Assembly (NCBI GenBank): GCA_036867785.1
Contig: CP145417.1
Location: 930,001 to 994,000, forward strand
Reading direction: 5' to 3'
DNA length: 64,000 bases
From: Plasmodiophora brassicae
Lineage: Eukaryota; Endomyxa: Phytomyxea; Phytomyxea; Plasmodiophorida
The notes under the pieces are model-generated. The model did not search any database. It saw nothing but the letters and a program-made list of their open reading frames with translations, and was not told the DNA's origin. The position numbers were made by a program, and so were the translations under genes. Of this stretch, positions 52,471 to 63,499 are shown piece by piece. Each line of letters starts with the position of its first letter. Within the stretch, counting starts at the first letter, position 1.

Positions 52471-53115
52471 TCAAGGCCGCCAGCAGCGCCAGAAAGATCG
52501 GCGGCGCGTCGAGCTTGGCGGGGTCGGCGGTGGTGGGGACTCGTCGGTGGTTGGTGGCGTGGCACTAACTGAACCAATTGTTGAAAATGATGTAAATTTG
52601 AATTCGACGGTGTTCGACGGTGGTCGCCACTCTTCGGAGGTCGGTGGCGATTCTCTGGAGCTAACTGAATGAATTGATGAAAGTGGAGATTCGTCGGTGA
52701 CCAGGGATCTTATTGCTGGCGGGCACAGCAAGCACTTGGATGTCGGCCGTGCGTTATTGACACACTCGATGAGGCACGACGAATGGACCTGGTGCTCGCA
52801 TAACAGGTATGAGGTAAGGGTACCAACACGCATCGGTTCACGACAGATGGCACATCTGAACGGTGGTGTGAACATACAAATTCCAACACATACAGATATG
52901 CACGTTACGGCTCGTTGTCAATGGAAGCGTCCCCGGGCGTGGCCTGGTAATCATCCGAACTGAGCGCGGTCATTATAGTCCTGCGAAGCATGTCCATGAC
53001 AAGGTTGGCATACATCATCGCCACCATTGACTAACCCGCTGAAAAGTGCAGATAGCAGAACCAGAAGGGTGAGCGGGGCCGGCAGGAGGCGGCAACGATG
53101 CTGAAACGTGAGCAT
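52471..53115 (-). CDS. Signal-peptide RING-H2 protein, copy 1
   Basis: Exon 1 from ATG 53115 encodes a signal peptide (MLTFQHRCRLLPAPLTLLVL, continuing to about residue 35). The last exon (about 52900-52471) encodes a hydrophobic piece (AVTCISVCVGICMF), a RING-H2 finger with CAIC, CEHQVHSSC and CLLC, and a Ser/Thr/Pro-rich tail ending STRRRSFWRCWRP. All eight zinc ligands are present. RING-H2 proteins are E3 ubiquitin ligases; a secreted or single-pass topology is inferred from the leader. The intron between the two parts could not be fixed with certainty. Highly similar in layout and flanks to copy 2 at 55.4-56.3 kb. Could be an effector-like or vesicle-membrane E3. Confidence 0.6.
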
Positions 53116-53202
53116 CTTGGAGCAATGTCGATCGCGATGCGCGGATACCACCAGTACGCGTGTTAGAGGTCTGCCCCGGACAGACTTGCGTCAGGTCATA
53201 CC

Positions 53203-53257
53203 CGCACCCTCCGGACAGGAATAGCCCAGTTGCGACTTGCGTGGGCTGCGCCCGAAA
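53203..53257. repeat. 55-bp direct repeat, copy 1
   Basis: Starts cgcaccctccggacaggaat and ends gcgcccgaaa. Identical over 55 bp to 53349-53403, with copy spacing 146 bp. A diverged third copy is at about 56407-56459. Copies 1 and 2 lie in the shared upstream region of RING copy 1 (minus) and the ankyrin gene (plus); copy 3 lies upstream of RING copy 2. May hold promoter elements. Confidence 0.9.
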
Positions 53258-53348
53258 GTCGAAACGGCAGGTAGGCGGTGTCCGCCTGTCCGTGGCTGTC
53301 AGCGACCCAGTCAGAGGCAGACCCTGCGTGCGGTCCTCAAATACCCGC

Positions 53349-53403
53349 CGCACCCTCCGGACAGGAATAGCCCAGTTGCGACTTGCGTGGGCTGCGCCCG
53401 AAA
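53349..53403. repeat. 55-bp direct repeat, copy 2
   Basis: Second identical copy of the 55-bp unit, about 110 bp upstream of the ankyrin start codon. Confidence 0.9.
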
Positions 53404-53510
53404 CCGGTAGTCCGGGCGGACAGGGTGGCAATCTGGAAGTGAGGCGCTGCCAAACGCAGAAGTAGGAGATTTCCAAGCAGCTGCATCGGCATCTCATCGC
53501 CGACGCCACC

Positions 53511-54899
53511 ATGTCCATCAGCAATCTCATTCGATCCAGCGGTACGACCGCGACGTCCCTGATCCTGGCCGCCGGTCTCTTCGCTGGGATCCTGCACGTC
53601 GCCATGGCGGTCCCCCCGCACGGCACCGATGGTGACGCTTCCGCCACATGTCCGGGCGACACGGATGGCGACCTCGGCGCTTGCGCTGCACCAAACATCA
53701 ACGACTGGGACATAATTGCTGCTACGAGCTGCGGGCGCTCAACGCAGAGTCGCGCCCAACAGGCCGTCGACTGCGCTCCAGGCATGGTACGGCTCATGCA
53801 GGTTCAGACTACCGTGAAACGTCGCGTTATAGTTAACAGGCTTCGTGAACACCTCCTTACCTGTTCCGGTCGACCAGACACCATCGGGCATCTGATCTGC
53901 AAGGCGCGGTGGAACAAACGTCAATCGTTGCTGCATTGGGCCGCGTTTTACGGAGAGAAAGCCATAGCTCAGTTCGTGCTAAGTGCCCCGGGAGTTGCCG
54001 TCAATGCGAAAGGGGCGGATCGATTGCGGACCCCTCTGCACCTGGCCGCGCATCAGGGGAACCGTGATATTGTCGAATTGCTGCTGACTGCACCCGGAAT
54101 CGACTATAATCCACGCGATAAGAGCATGAGATCGCCACTGCACTTGGCCGTGATGAATGACAAGGGCAACGTCGTCAAATGTCTGTTGGGTAACACTGGC
54201 CTGGTGGACATCAACAGCTTCGACTCGAACGGGAAAACACCTCTGGAGTGCGCGATAGAGGGTTGGAATGCGTGCCCCGCCGATACTCGTCTCCGCACCG
54301 TCCGGGACCTGCTCAAGGCCGGCGCCCGTCTTGGTACAAACGACTACACGGTGCTGTACTGGGCCGTGAGCAACAACCATCGGCACATCGCCACGCAATT
54401 GCTCAAGCAGACATGGATCGATGTCAACGATGGAGGTCGAAGCGTGCCAGCACCACTGTACCAGGCCGTGCAGACGCAAAACTCGGACATGGTCAAACTG
54501 TTGCTCAAGCACCGCAGGATCGATCCGAACCGTGGCAATCCTCTACTGCTGGCCGTCCAAACAGAAAGCTATGACATGGTCAAGCTGTTGCTCAAGCACC
54601 GGCTAATCGATGTGCGCCGTGGCCTTCTAAAGGCCGTCAAGGACGGCGCCATTCAGATCGCTGAAATGCTCATCAGCAAGTGCCCGATGCTCGACGTCAC
54701 AAGCCTAGCGTTCCGCAAGGCGCTGGTCATTGCCAAGAAACGTGAGTATACGAACCTCGTCTCGTTGATGGAAGAGGTCGGGGGCGACATCGAGCTGGGT
54801 TCCATCTCCAAGCGTGCCGCCCTGCAGGAATTCTTCGAGAACCCGAGCGTCACGAGCTTGAACTGTGTACTCGATAGTATGCACCTCCGTACGCTCTGA
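53511..54899 (+). CDS. Secreted ankyrin-repeat protein
   Basis: A single-exon frame of 462 aa from ATG 53511 (context caccATG). The N-terminus has a signal peptide or anchor (SLILAAGLFAGILHVAMA, about residues 17-34). A Cys-containing spacer follows, then from about residue 135 to 420 a run of eight to nine ankyrin repeats: NKRQSLLHWAAFYGEKAIAQ, RTPLHLAAHQGNRDIVELLL, RSPLHLAVMNDKGNVVKCLL, KTPLECAIEG, and later APLYQAVQTQNSDMVKLLL and NPLLLAVQTESYDMVKLLL. Ankyrin repeats bind proteins; with a signal peptide this suggests a secreted or luminal binder such as a host-directed effector, which is inference. It lies on the opposite strand between the two RING paralogues. Confidence 0.88.
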   Translation: MSISNLIRSSGTTATSLILAAGLFAGILHVAMAVPPHGTDGDASATCPGDTDGDLGACAAPNINDWDIIAATSCGRSTQSRAQQAVDCAPGMVRLMQVQTTVKRRVIVNRLREHLLTCSGRPDTIGHLICKARWNKRQSLLHWAAFYGEKAIAQFVLSAPGVAVNAKGADRLRTPLHLAAHQGNRDIVELLLTAPGIDYNPRDKSMRSPLHLAVMNDKGNVVKCLLGNTGLVDINSFDSNGKTPLECAIEGWNACPADTRLRTVRDLLKAGARLGTNDYTVLYWAVSNNHRHIATQLLKQTWIDVNDGGRSVPAPLYQAVQTQNSDMVKLLLKHRRIDPNRGNPLLLAVQTESYDMVKLLLKHRLIDVRRGLLKAVKDGAIQIAEMLISKCPMLDVTSLAFRKALVIAKKREYTNLVSLMEEVGGDIELGSISKRAALQEFFENPSVTSLNCVLDSMHLRTL

Positions 54900-55397
54900 A
54901 CGTGTCGCGTCTTGAACGTACGCCTATGATCGCATTAAAGAGCTTGGTGTTTGGCTAGCTAAAACTTGGAAGGGTTGATTGCATCGCAGGAAGCATAGCA
55001 TCGGAAAATGTAACTATCGCAGTGTACCTGATCCTCGCCATTCTCCAGCAACCATTGCGTTGCCGTACGCCTGTAGGCCACCACGACCGCAGGGGATTTT
55101 AGCCTGAGGCACAGTCCTAACGGCAGTAATATGACGATGCATGAGGCGATACGGTTTGGGTTCATCGCAGCCAACAGCACAGGGGCCGGATCTCGACCCC
55201 AACCACGCGTCGCAGAAATGTGATCTGCTGACTTTCGGCACGATACGCTGTGTGGAGGGCACAGTTTTCATACGGAGCAAAGCGAGCGGCTGCCGGGCAG
55301 ACGTATAATTCCGGGCACATTGCTGACGGTATACGTAGCATCGGGAAATGAAGATTATACTAATTGCATTGTGCACGTCGGCGGTGTCGCGATCTCT
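54900..55397. other. Intergenic block related to the 3' flank of RING copy 1
   Basis: About 500 bp without a gene. On the minus strand it shares with 52.1-52.45 kb phrases such as cggcacgatacgctgtgtgg and cgatgacgcat-like segments, so the duplication that made the two RING genes included downstream sequence. A third, more degenerate relative may lie at about 57.0-57.3 kb (ttggcacgatactgtgacg). Confidence 0.55.
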
Positions 55398-56278
55398 TCA
55401 AGGCCGCAGGCAGCACCAGAAAGATCGGTGGCGCGTCGAACTGCTCGACCTTGGTGGTGAGTCGTAGATGCCCGTGTGCGTTGTCAATGAGGCAACGTTG
55501 TTGAGCGGGTAGCTAATTGGTGGCGTCTCGTCGGGGTTCTGGACGGAACGGCTGGTGTCGTGAACCGTTAGGACGAGGCCGTTGCACAGAGGGCACGTGG
55601 GTGCCAGTGTGAGCCATTCGAGGATGCACGACGTGTGGAACTGGTGCTCGCATGACAGATATGCGGTCTCCGCACCACCACGCATCGATTCATGACAGAT
55701 GACACATCTGAACGTCGGTGAGAACAGACGAATTCCAGCGTATACAAAGAGGCACGTTACTGCTCGTTGCCACTGATGGCGTCACCGGTCGTCGCCTCGC
55801 ACCAACCACTATTTGACCTGAGCGCGGCCATTGTAGTTCTGTGAAGCGGTCCCATTTGTAGTTCCCGAGCGACAGCCAGGAGGCGCCGATTCTGGGCCAC
55901 CGATCTCTCTCGGACGACGCTCTGTACCCATTCCAGCCCACGTCGCTTCTATTGTATGGCCCCGTTGGTTTGATCAGTTGATATGATATAGATGGTCGGC
56001 ATTCAGATTACCCCAAGTCGGCGGCGTTTAACAATGTAAACGGTGACGATGCCCAACTCATTGCAGGAAATGTTGATACGCTGGTAGTGCATGTTCGCAA
56101 AACGTGGTGAGACCTTGGCTGCCTCATCTCGGGGGAATCCATATGTGACACCTTCTAGGCACACAAGATTGACGTCATCATCACCATCAGCATTGGCTAA
56201 CCCGCTGAAAAGTGCAGATAACAGGACCAGAAGGGTGCATGGGGCCAGGAGGCGGCAAAGACGCTGAAACGCGGGCAT
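55398..56278 (-). CDS. Signal-peptide RING-H2 protein, copy 2
   Basis: Exon 1 from ATG 56278 has signal peptide MPAFQRLCRLLAPCTLLVLL (through SALFSGLANA) and a luminal segment with ISCNELGIVTVYIVKRRR. The last exon, beginning near 55790 after an acceptor gccatcag, encodes a hydrophobic segment (AVTCLFVYAGIRLF), RING-H2 finger CVIC, CEHQFHTSC, CPLC with LEWLTLAPT between, and a tail ending STRHRSFWCCLRP. The finger is closer to consensus than that of copy 1. Tail, leader and hydrophobic segment align with copy 1, proving a duplication. Predicted membrane or secreted E3 ligase. Intron positions between 55.8 and 56.1 kb are unresolved. Confidence 0.62.
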
Positions 56279-56406
56279 CTTGGAGCAATGTCGATCGCGG
56301 TGTGCGGATACCAGTTCGTGCGTAGGTGGTCTGCCTCGGTCAGCGTCAAGTGCGGACTTGCTCGCGAATGCGGAATGCCGGACGGACTTGCGTCAGGTCA
56401 TACCCC

Positions 56407-56459
56407 CATCCTCCGGACAGGAATAGCCCGGTTGCGACTTGCCTGGGCTGCGTCCGAAA
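56407..56459. repeat. Diverged third copy of the 55-bp repeat
   Basis: catcctccggacaggaatag then gcctgggctgcgtccgaaac: same unit as 53203-53257 with several substitutions, at a matching distance upstream of RING copy 2. Confidence 0.85.
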
Positions 56460-56519
56460 CGGCAGAAAGGCCATGTCCGTCGCCCGCTGAGCCCCGCAAT
56501 TTCTATAGTTCCTGGTGCC

Positions 56520-57654
56520 ATGGCGAAGCGGTCGAAGTCGGTTCTGAGGCAACACTCTGCCAGTTCCTACCAGCCACAGGATGACGCCGCTGCGTGTACA
56601 GCCGTCGCGGCGCTGATGTCGCCGCATCGGCGACCCGGCTGTGGTCGAACGTACACCTCTGTCGCAACCTAAACGACCGTTTCCAGTCTGGCAAACCGGG
56701 TTTCTCGGACGTCACGTCGTAATTCCTCGGATGCGAATATTACGGGAAGTGCTGCTCAGTTGTCGTGGGAATCGCGTTCAGCGGTGGTGCCACTTCGTGA
56801 ACGGTCCGTGCGATGGTTGGCGCCGGATGGTCGCGAGACGCCCAGACAGCGAGCAAGATGAGTAGGCAATAACTGGCTTCAATATTTCAGCACTGGACAA
56901 ATCGATAAAGCGGCCAACAGATTCCTCTTGTCCAGATGCTGAAGGTATACGATCGACTAGGACAGGTTAGACGCCCTTATGACGTTATGAAGTAATCAGT
57001 TCTGGCATTAGCTCGGAATCGTTCGGCGACGCACCTGGGCACGGTCGTACCGTCGACGTTGTGATGTCCCCAGCGATGCCGGTCGTCCAGTGATCTACAG
57101 GTGAGCGAAGCTGGCGCGACGAGTGGAAGTCGTTGTCGAGACGTCTTAACGGGTTGCGGCAAAGCGTCTGATTCTGAACTTGACAGTTCTCCGACAGGGC
57201 GTACCCGTTGGAGAAGTCCATCAATTCGAAGCTGAATCGAGCTCGACCTTGTATGGTCTGTAGACAGTTTGGCACGATACTGTGACGTCCCAACGGTGAT
57301 GGTATATCAGCCGTGTAGTATAATCGTCTGTGTCCCCGACCTGCAGCTCCCACGGACGCCGTGCGGACTCCGTGCGCACTCCGTGCATGTCCGTCATTCT
57401 TAGGGCGGCCTAGCCGGATCACAGCTATTCTTGTCTTATAGCTTGGAGCCGGCACATTCCCCTCCTCCAACGAAATGCTCCTCCTTGCAGGTGTCTTCAG
57501 TGGTGGTGTATCCTAATCATGTCTTCTCCTTAATATAGTCTAATTAACATAATTAAGTCTCAATCTTCGTAGAACACAGTTTTGGCTTCTGTCGTCACAT
57601 GGCCGTCGGCATTAAAATAACCCAGCGCGCATCCGGGAAAAAAGCATGACTAGC
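56520..57654. other. Stretch without a convincing gene
   Basis: ATG 56520 on the plus strand (context gtgccATGG) opens a 50-codon frame (MAKRSKSVLRQHSASSYQPQ) in the position, relative to RING copy 2, that the ankyrin gene has relative to copy 1; it may be a first exon or a remnant, but no continuation was found. A minus-strand frame at 57470-56985 is open for 161 codons with weak coding character and resembles the 3' flank blocks of the RING genes. Confidence 0.3.
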
Positions 57655-59829
57655 CTACTGGACTCCTTCCGCCTTAAGTAACTCCTTAACCTCATCAGCA
57701 AGGTGATGTTTCTCCTTCCTCATCCTGGCGGCATGTGCCTTCACCAGCTTCGGTACATCCATCGCCAACCTGCAGATTGGCTCCCATGAATCCTCCGCTT
57801 CAGAGAAACCCTTCCATCCGATCAACAATTCCAATTCCCCTGTCTCCGGACTGTGCCTGCAGTCCTTGAAGACTTCAATGGCGAAACGCTCATTGTCATA
57901 ATCCATCTGTCGCTTCAGTTCCTCAGTGGCATTCACTTTGCCATGTTCATAGAGGCGAACGCGGTCCCCGTGAACGGTTCGAGTGTCCGTCTCATTGAAC
58001 ATATTCCTCACCTCGTAGGTGTAGTTCTCGTGGCTATCAGTTATTTGATATAGGCCCCGCCACTTCATAAAGAGCTTCTTGCCCGGAACCTTACCCGGTT
58101 CAGGCAATCCGATGAGTACATAGTCACCGATCTGAAAGTTCGGTGCAGTTGCTCGTCGGTACGCGTCGCTCCTCTTCCTGTGTACGGCTCGGATTTTCTT
58201 CGATTGCTGCACTGCTCCCTTGTGCATTTCATTCAGCGACGTCTGCAATTGCATGACTAGCTCCTGAATATGCTCCTTTGAGAGTGTAGCTTCCCCATAC
58301 TTCTCATCCCCTGGCCTCTTGAACACTTGCTTCAGCGGGTTGTCTGGTTGACGTCCCATCATCACTGTCACTGGCGCATTCCCGTTGGTACGCGCCTGCG
58401 ACCTGTGATTGATCGTGTGTTCAATGTTGTGGTTCAACCATGGCCAATCGTATTTGTCCCACTGCAATTCAGACAGAAGTGCTCTGACTAGTTGCAAGTA
58501 GTTCCTGTTGATCACCTCAATTGATCCATTACTGTAATGCCCATAGGCAACAGTCGGGTGATGAGCAAATCCACATCGACGCGCCAGTTCCTTCACAACG
58601 TTTGCCAGAAAGCAAGACGCCATGTCTGACACCATCAACTCAAACGTTCCGAAGATAGCCCTCCATTCGAGCAGTGCCTCTACAGTGGTTTCCGCATTGG
58701 GTGTATGGTCAGGAGTAATCTTGACCATGCCAGACAGATCATCCCTGATTATCAGGTTCCATTGCAGATCATGTCTTCCGCCCTTCTGAGCCGCCATCAT
58801 GTATAGCCAATCCAAGTGAATCACCTGATTCGGCCTAACACCATGAACAGCTGTTCCCAATGGCCTGGGAATCCTAACCCCGCCCCTTGTCGGTAGACAG
58901 TTCAAACACGCGTTGCAGAACGTCCTCATGTCCTCATCGCAGTGTGCCCAATGGCAGAACTCCCCCAACTTCCTCAACGAGGCCTTCAGTCCTAGATGCC
59001 CACTGTTTCCGCCCGCATGAGCAATAGCGCATAGCTGCAGCTTCAGCTCGTTGCATTCGTCTGGTATGATCACCTGTCCCTTCCCTGTGACGAAGAGATC
59101 ATCACCATTCTTCGGTCGTTTCGTTCCTCTGAGCCATTTCCTCTGAGCCTTACGGATTTCGTCCACGGTCGGCCATTGGAATTCCTTCCTTTGTAACGGC
59201 CGTACCCGATATCCGTCCTCAATTTGAAGCGTTATCCTCCTGATCGTGCGTACCTCTAGGTGCTGGTCATCAGGCCCACCGTCCGGTGCACCCCACCGCG
59301 TCATAAGATCCGACCACACATTGTCCTCCCCCGCAATGTGTTCAATGACGTAGTTGACCCTCTGTATGTCCAGTGCCCATCGTTGCAGTTTCTGCGCCGT
59401 TGGCTTTGACACGTCCGTTGGTGAGAATATCCTCACGAGATTCCTATGATCGGTAAACAAACGAAACTGCTCGTTGGTTGTAACGAGATAGTCCAGTTTG
59501 TCAATCCCATCCTTGATCGCGAACCCTTCCTTCTCCACCGTGGACCAGTTCCGCTCTGGGCCCGCGAACTTGTGTCCGACGAAACCCAGCGGTTCATGTC
59601 GCTGCCCATGCACTGGTTTACCCAAGTCCTCAGGCGGAATCTGTGTGACTACCGCCGCGCTGTTAACCTCATTTGCATCTGAGAATAGGCATTGGATCCG
59701 GTCCTTTCGCGGGTACGCTAGTTGGACCGTGTCCGCCACTGCCATCTTCAGTTTCTCGAATGCCAGCGCATGTTCGGGTGACCATCCATATTTGCACAAT
59801 CTGTAGTCAGTCTCGAGCCAATATCCCAA
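57655..59829 (-). mobile_element. Ty3/Gypsy-type element with chromodomain, partial (element 1)
   Basis: A minus-strand open region of about 2.2 kb carrying the back part of a Ty3/Gypsy pol: the end of the reverse-transcriptase region, RNase H, an H2C2 integrase zinc-binding segment, the integrase catalytic core and a C-terminal chromodomain. This marks a chromovirus-like lineage. No gag, protease or front half of reverse transcriptase was recognised nearby and no terminal repeats were noticed, so it is an incomplete, presumably dead fossil. The long intact frame suggests moderately recent insertion. Confidence 0.88.
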
Positions 59830-60742
59830 TGAGCTTTATCATCCATCCCATCCACGGCGTCGGCCATGCCATCACAGTGGAGCTAAATCCGTGCAGGCCC
59901 CCTTTCCTCAGGACAGCAGGACCCCCTCCTCACTCCTCAGGACAGCAGCATCTTGAGGTCGGGCACGAGACGCTAAATATAGAGCCCCGCTCTACACTGC
60001 CTTTCTCCGAACTCGTGCCCGGAACCAGCAACATCATCATCGTGCCCGGCGAAGATAGGGAAGACGGCGAAGGGTAGTGTGAGACTCGGAATCACCCAAT
60101 ACTCACTAAAAACCACCTTGTAACCCCATGGGAAAAATCGGTGGAAAATCCATTTACGGACACCCTTGCCACAGCCAGCCGAGATGGAGATACATGAACT
60201 GACGAAAACATCGGCGATGGGGCGCTCGACCCAGATGGGTGGAGCCCGGTCCATATACACCCGAAAAGTATCATTCACCTAGCTCAGCGGCCGACACAGA
60301 TGCGTGGACCCCCAGCGCAACAGAGTCTCGATAGTCAGAACGCCCTGACCAGAGTCAAATCTGCGGTGACGAGTGACTTAACGGATGCTGCCGAATGTCC
60401 CGTGACACAACGATATTGATGAGGCCACCTGTGTGACTGCCCATCGAATAACGTGATGGCCTCTCAGAGGAGCGCCATAAACCGTGGTTGCATGATCGCA
60501 TAACAACCAGGTTGACTGATTCCATGACTTGCATGCAAACCAGTTGCAATGGTCCCAATTATTTGAGAACCGGGCCCACAATTATTGAGGACCATGATCA
60601 TGATCATCCTCGTATCGTCCAGTGCAGAACCGATACGGTTGCGTCGTCCTTCCGGTCCCGACGGTACTGAATAAGCGTGTTTGACGGTTGACTCCTGTGC
60701 AACCACAAACCGTAAACACTGCACAGGCATTGTCATTCATAC
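59830..60742. other. Spacer between two retroelements
   Basis: About 0.9 kb with no gene recognised. It may contain untranslated or terminal-repeat sequence of one or both flanking elements; I saw no clear repeat partner inside the window. A short palindromic run, catgatcatgatcatcc, lies near 60594. Confidence 0.5.
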
Positions 60743-63022
60743 CTAGTGCCGTCGTCGCTGCTTCCGCTCTGTCTGGCGTTGCGCGTTACTCGCTCGCTTT
60801 GGTGCTGGGGCGAAACGACGTAGAGCTTCCGCTTGTGGATGATTGTCTCCCAGACGTCTTATTAGCTGGTGCACTAACTCGGGAACGTCCTCATAGATGA
60901 TATGTGCAGGTTCCCACGTCGCCTCCTCAAGATCAAACCCAGACCACGATACCTTGATCTGCAGTTCTTGCGTGTCTCGATCGATACGACAATCCAATAG
61001 ATCGTCCACAATCAAATGCTGGTCAGTGTGTTGGAGGTGGCGCTTCAAATCGACGGTCATGTTCAAGTCAGCGTCTGCATATCGTCGAATTCGTTGCGTG
61101 TGTGCGTTGAAGCGTCGTTCAGATAGTGGGTTCTCCAACTCATACACTTGCTCGTTGATTTGCTTGACAACTCGGTACGGTCCCCGCCACAGCGCTATCA
61201 GCTTCTGCGCAGGACCTGGTACTGGCTTGGCATTGAGCACGTAGTCGCCAACGATGAACGATTCGTAGGGACTACTCTTGAGTCGTCGTCGTCGTTGCTC
61301 AACATTGGCAGCATGTCGCTGTGCCTTCGCTTCATCGACGGCCTTGTGGATCTCGTCGAGAGTCTCTTGCAACATCTGCACGTATTTGGCGAATCCCTCC
61401 GGTGGTACTCGTCGACACTGTCTTTCTACTGGGTCCCAGATCTGGTCAAGCGGGCTTTCCGGTGAACGTCCCGTGATAACCGTGAATGGCGCGTAGCCGT
61501 TGAGTCGTCGACTTGGTGTGTGGTTGATGACATGCTGGACAACAGGACATAAGTACGGCCAGTTGTGCGTGCTAATCTGGGCCTCGTTCAGGACTGATCG
61601 CATGACGTTAAGCACCGTGCGGTTCGCGCGTTCCACCGTGCCGTTAGCCCACGGACAATATGCCGTTGTGATGTGATGCTGAACATCTCGTAGCCGGGTA
61701 AGCTCCTCCATGACTTCTGCAGTGAAGTGTGAACCACCGTCCGTAACCAGGTACTCGGGCGTTGCGAAATCGGCAATCCACTGATTCAGAGCTTCCGCAG
61801 CAACACGACTTGTCGCTTCAGCTGATGGAATCAGACGAACATAACCACTGAAGTCGTCCTTCAAGAGCAGGATATACTTGTACTTGTGGTCCGCGCCCCT
61901 GACAGGCTCCACATAGAGATAGTCCATGGTGAGTACGTCGAACGGCTGATGACCATGTAATGCTTCACCGAGCGGTCGAGGAACTTTCTTACCACCGCGT
62001 GTCGTGATGCAATGCAGGCATTGCTGACACATCGCTTCAATGTCCTGATTGATCTTGGTCCAGAAGAAACGCTCCGTGATCATCTGCTTGGTTACTTCCG
62101 ACGCACGATGACCAGCGCTTGCGCAATGGCCAATGACCAGGATTCGAAGGCGTAGACTCTTGCAGTCTTGATGACAAGGAATAAGAACGGCTTTGCTCTC
62201 GTTCTTCCACAGACGATCAGCTTCATCGAAGTACACCCCGTCCTCGATCTTCTCCTCTCGTGACAGAAAGCGTTGCGAATCGCGGATCTCCTTTTCGGTC
62301 GGCCAGCTGAATTCAGGATGTTGCCGAGGAGTGACTCGCAAATCGTCCATCTGCATGATGCGCGTTGCTCTACATGACAGTGCGATGCGACCAGCTCCCC
62401 ATCGGGTCAGAAGGTCTGCCCATACGTTGTCGGTTCCAGCGATCTCCTTCATCTTGTAGCTGAAGCCTTGTAGATGCAATGCCCATCGCTCTAGCTTCTG
62501 AGCCGTATGCTTCTTGATCTCCGAGTTCCGGTCGAAGATGAACGTCAGATTGCGATGATCGCAGTAGAGCAGGAACTCCCGGGATGTCTGCAGTAGGAAA
62601 TCACCGCGCTGCGTAGCGTTGATGATCGCGGCTGCCTCCTTCTCGATCGTAGGCCATCTGATCTCTGCACCTGAGAAGCGCTTGCCGTAGAATGCGAGAG
62701 GTTCATGTCGTTGTTCGCATACAGGCAGGTTGACGTCTTCCATCGGGATCTGCGTAACCACCGCCGACCATGCTGCATCACTGGCGTCCGTGAACAGGCA
62801 GGTCTGATAATCCTCCTTCGGAAACGCCAGCTGAACGTGTTGAATCAAAGCGAAGCGCACGTCCTCGAATGACTTGCTGTGCTGATCGGACCAGCCCAGT
62901 GCGTCCAGCGAGACACATGATGGCGATGATGATCGAATGCGCTTGAGCTCCTCCTTGGCAATGTCAAGCAGCTCTTGCAGCGGTCGTACTATACTTGTGT
63001 AGCCGGGTACGTGGGTACGCAT
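60743..63022 (-). mobile_element. Ty3/Gypsy-type element with chromodomain, partial (element 2)
   Basis: A second minus-strand pol segment of about 2.3 kb, same domain order as element 1 (end of reverse transcriptase, RNase H, H2C2 zinc-binding, integrase core, chromodomain) but clearly diverged in sequence, so it is a different subfamily and not a duplicate. The front of the element is missing, and its 5' side abuts tandem-repeat DNA. Incomplete fossil; the long frame suggests limited decay. No terminal repeats noticed. Confidence 0.88.
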
Positions 63023-63227
63023 CCAGTTGGCCGCCCACAGAAACTGCTGCAGGTCCTTAGCGGTCTTCTGTCACGATCAGGCAAGCTGATGCAACGAACG
63101 CTTTGACGGACTGGCGAAGTCCGTCGCGGGGTTCTCGGTTTATTCCGGACAGTCCTCACATAATAGTCCCCTTCTAGCGATGGGCCTCTGACGGGTCCGG
63201 GATAGAAGGGCAGACGGATGGCCTCTG

Positions 63228-63478
63228 ATGGGTCGCAGACGAACGGACAGGCGGATGAGCAGGCAGACGGGCGGGCAGACGGACGGACAGACGAACGGAC
63301 AGGCGGATGAGACGGGCGGGCAGACGGACGGACAGACGAACGATGAGCAGGCAGACGGGCGGGCAGACGGACGGACAGACGGACGAACGGGCAGACGGAC
63401 GGACAGACGGACGAACGGGCAGACGGACGGATTAGCAGACGGACGGAGAGACGGGCGGGCGGGCAGACGGACGAACAG
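63228..63478. repeat. GACGGACAGACGGGC-type low-complexity array
   Basis: About 250 bp built from 4-bp words gacg/gaca/ggcg (gacggacagacgaacg, gcaggcagacgggcgggcag), arranged in irregular longer units. Open frames across it are composition artefacts. Confidence 0.92.
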
Positions 63479-63499
63479 GTTTGGTTAGTGACAGCACGT

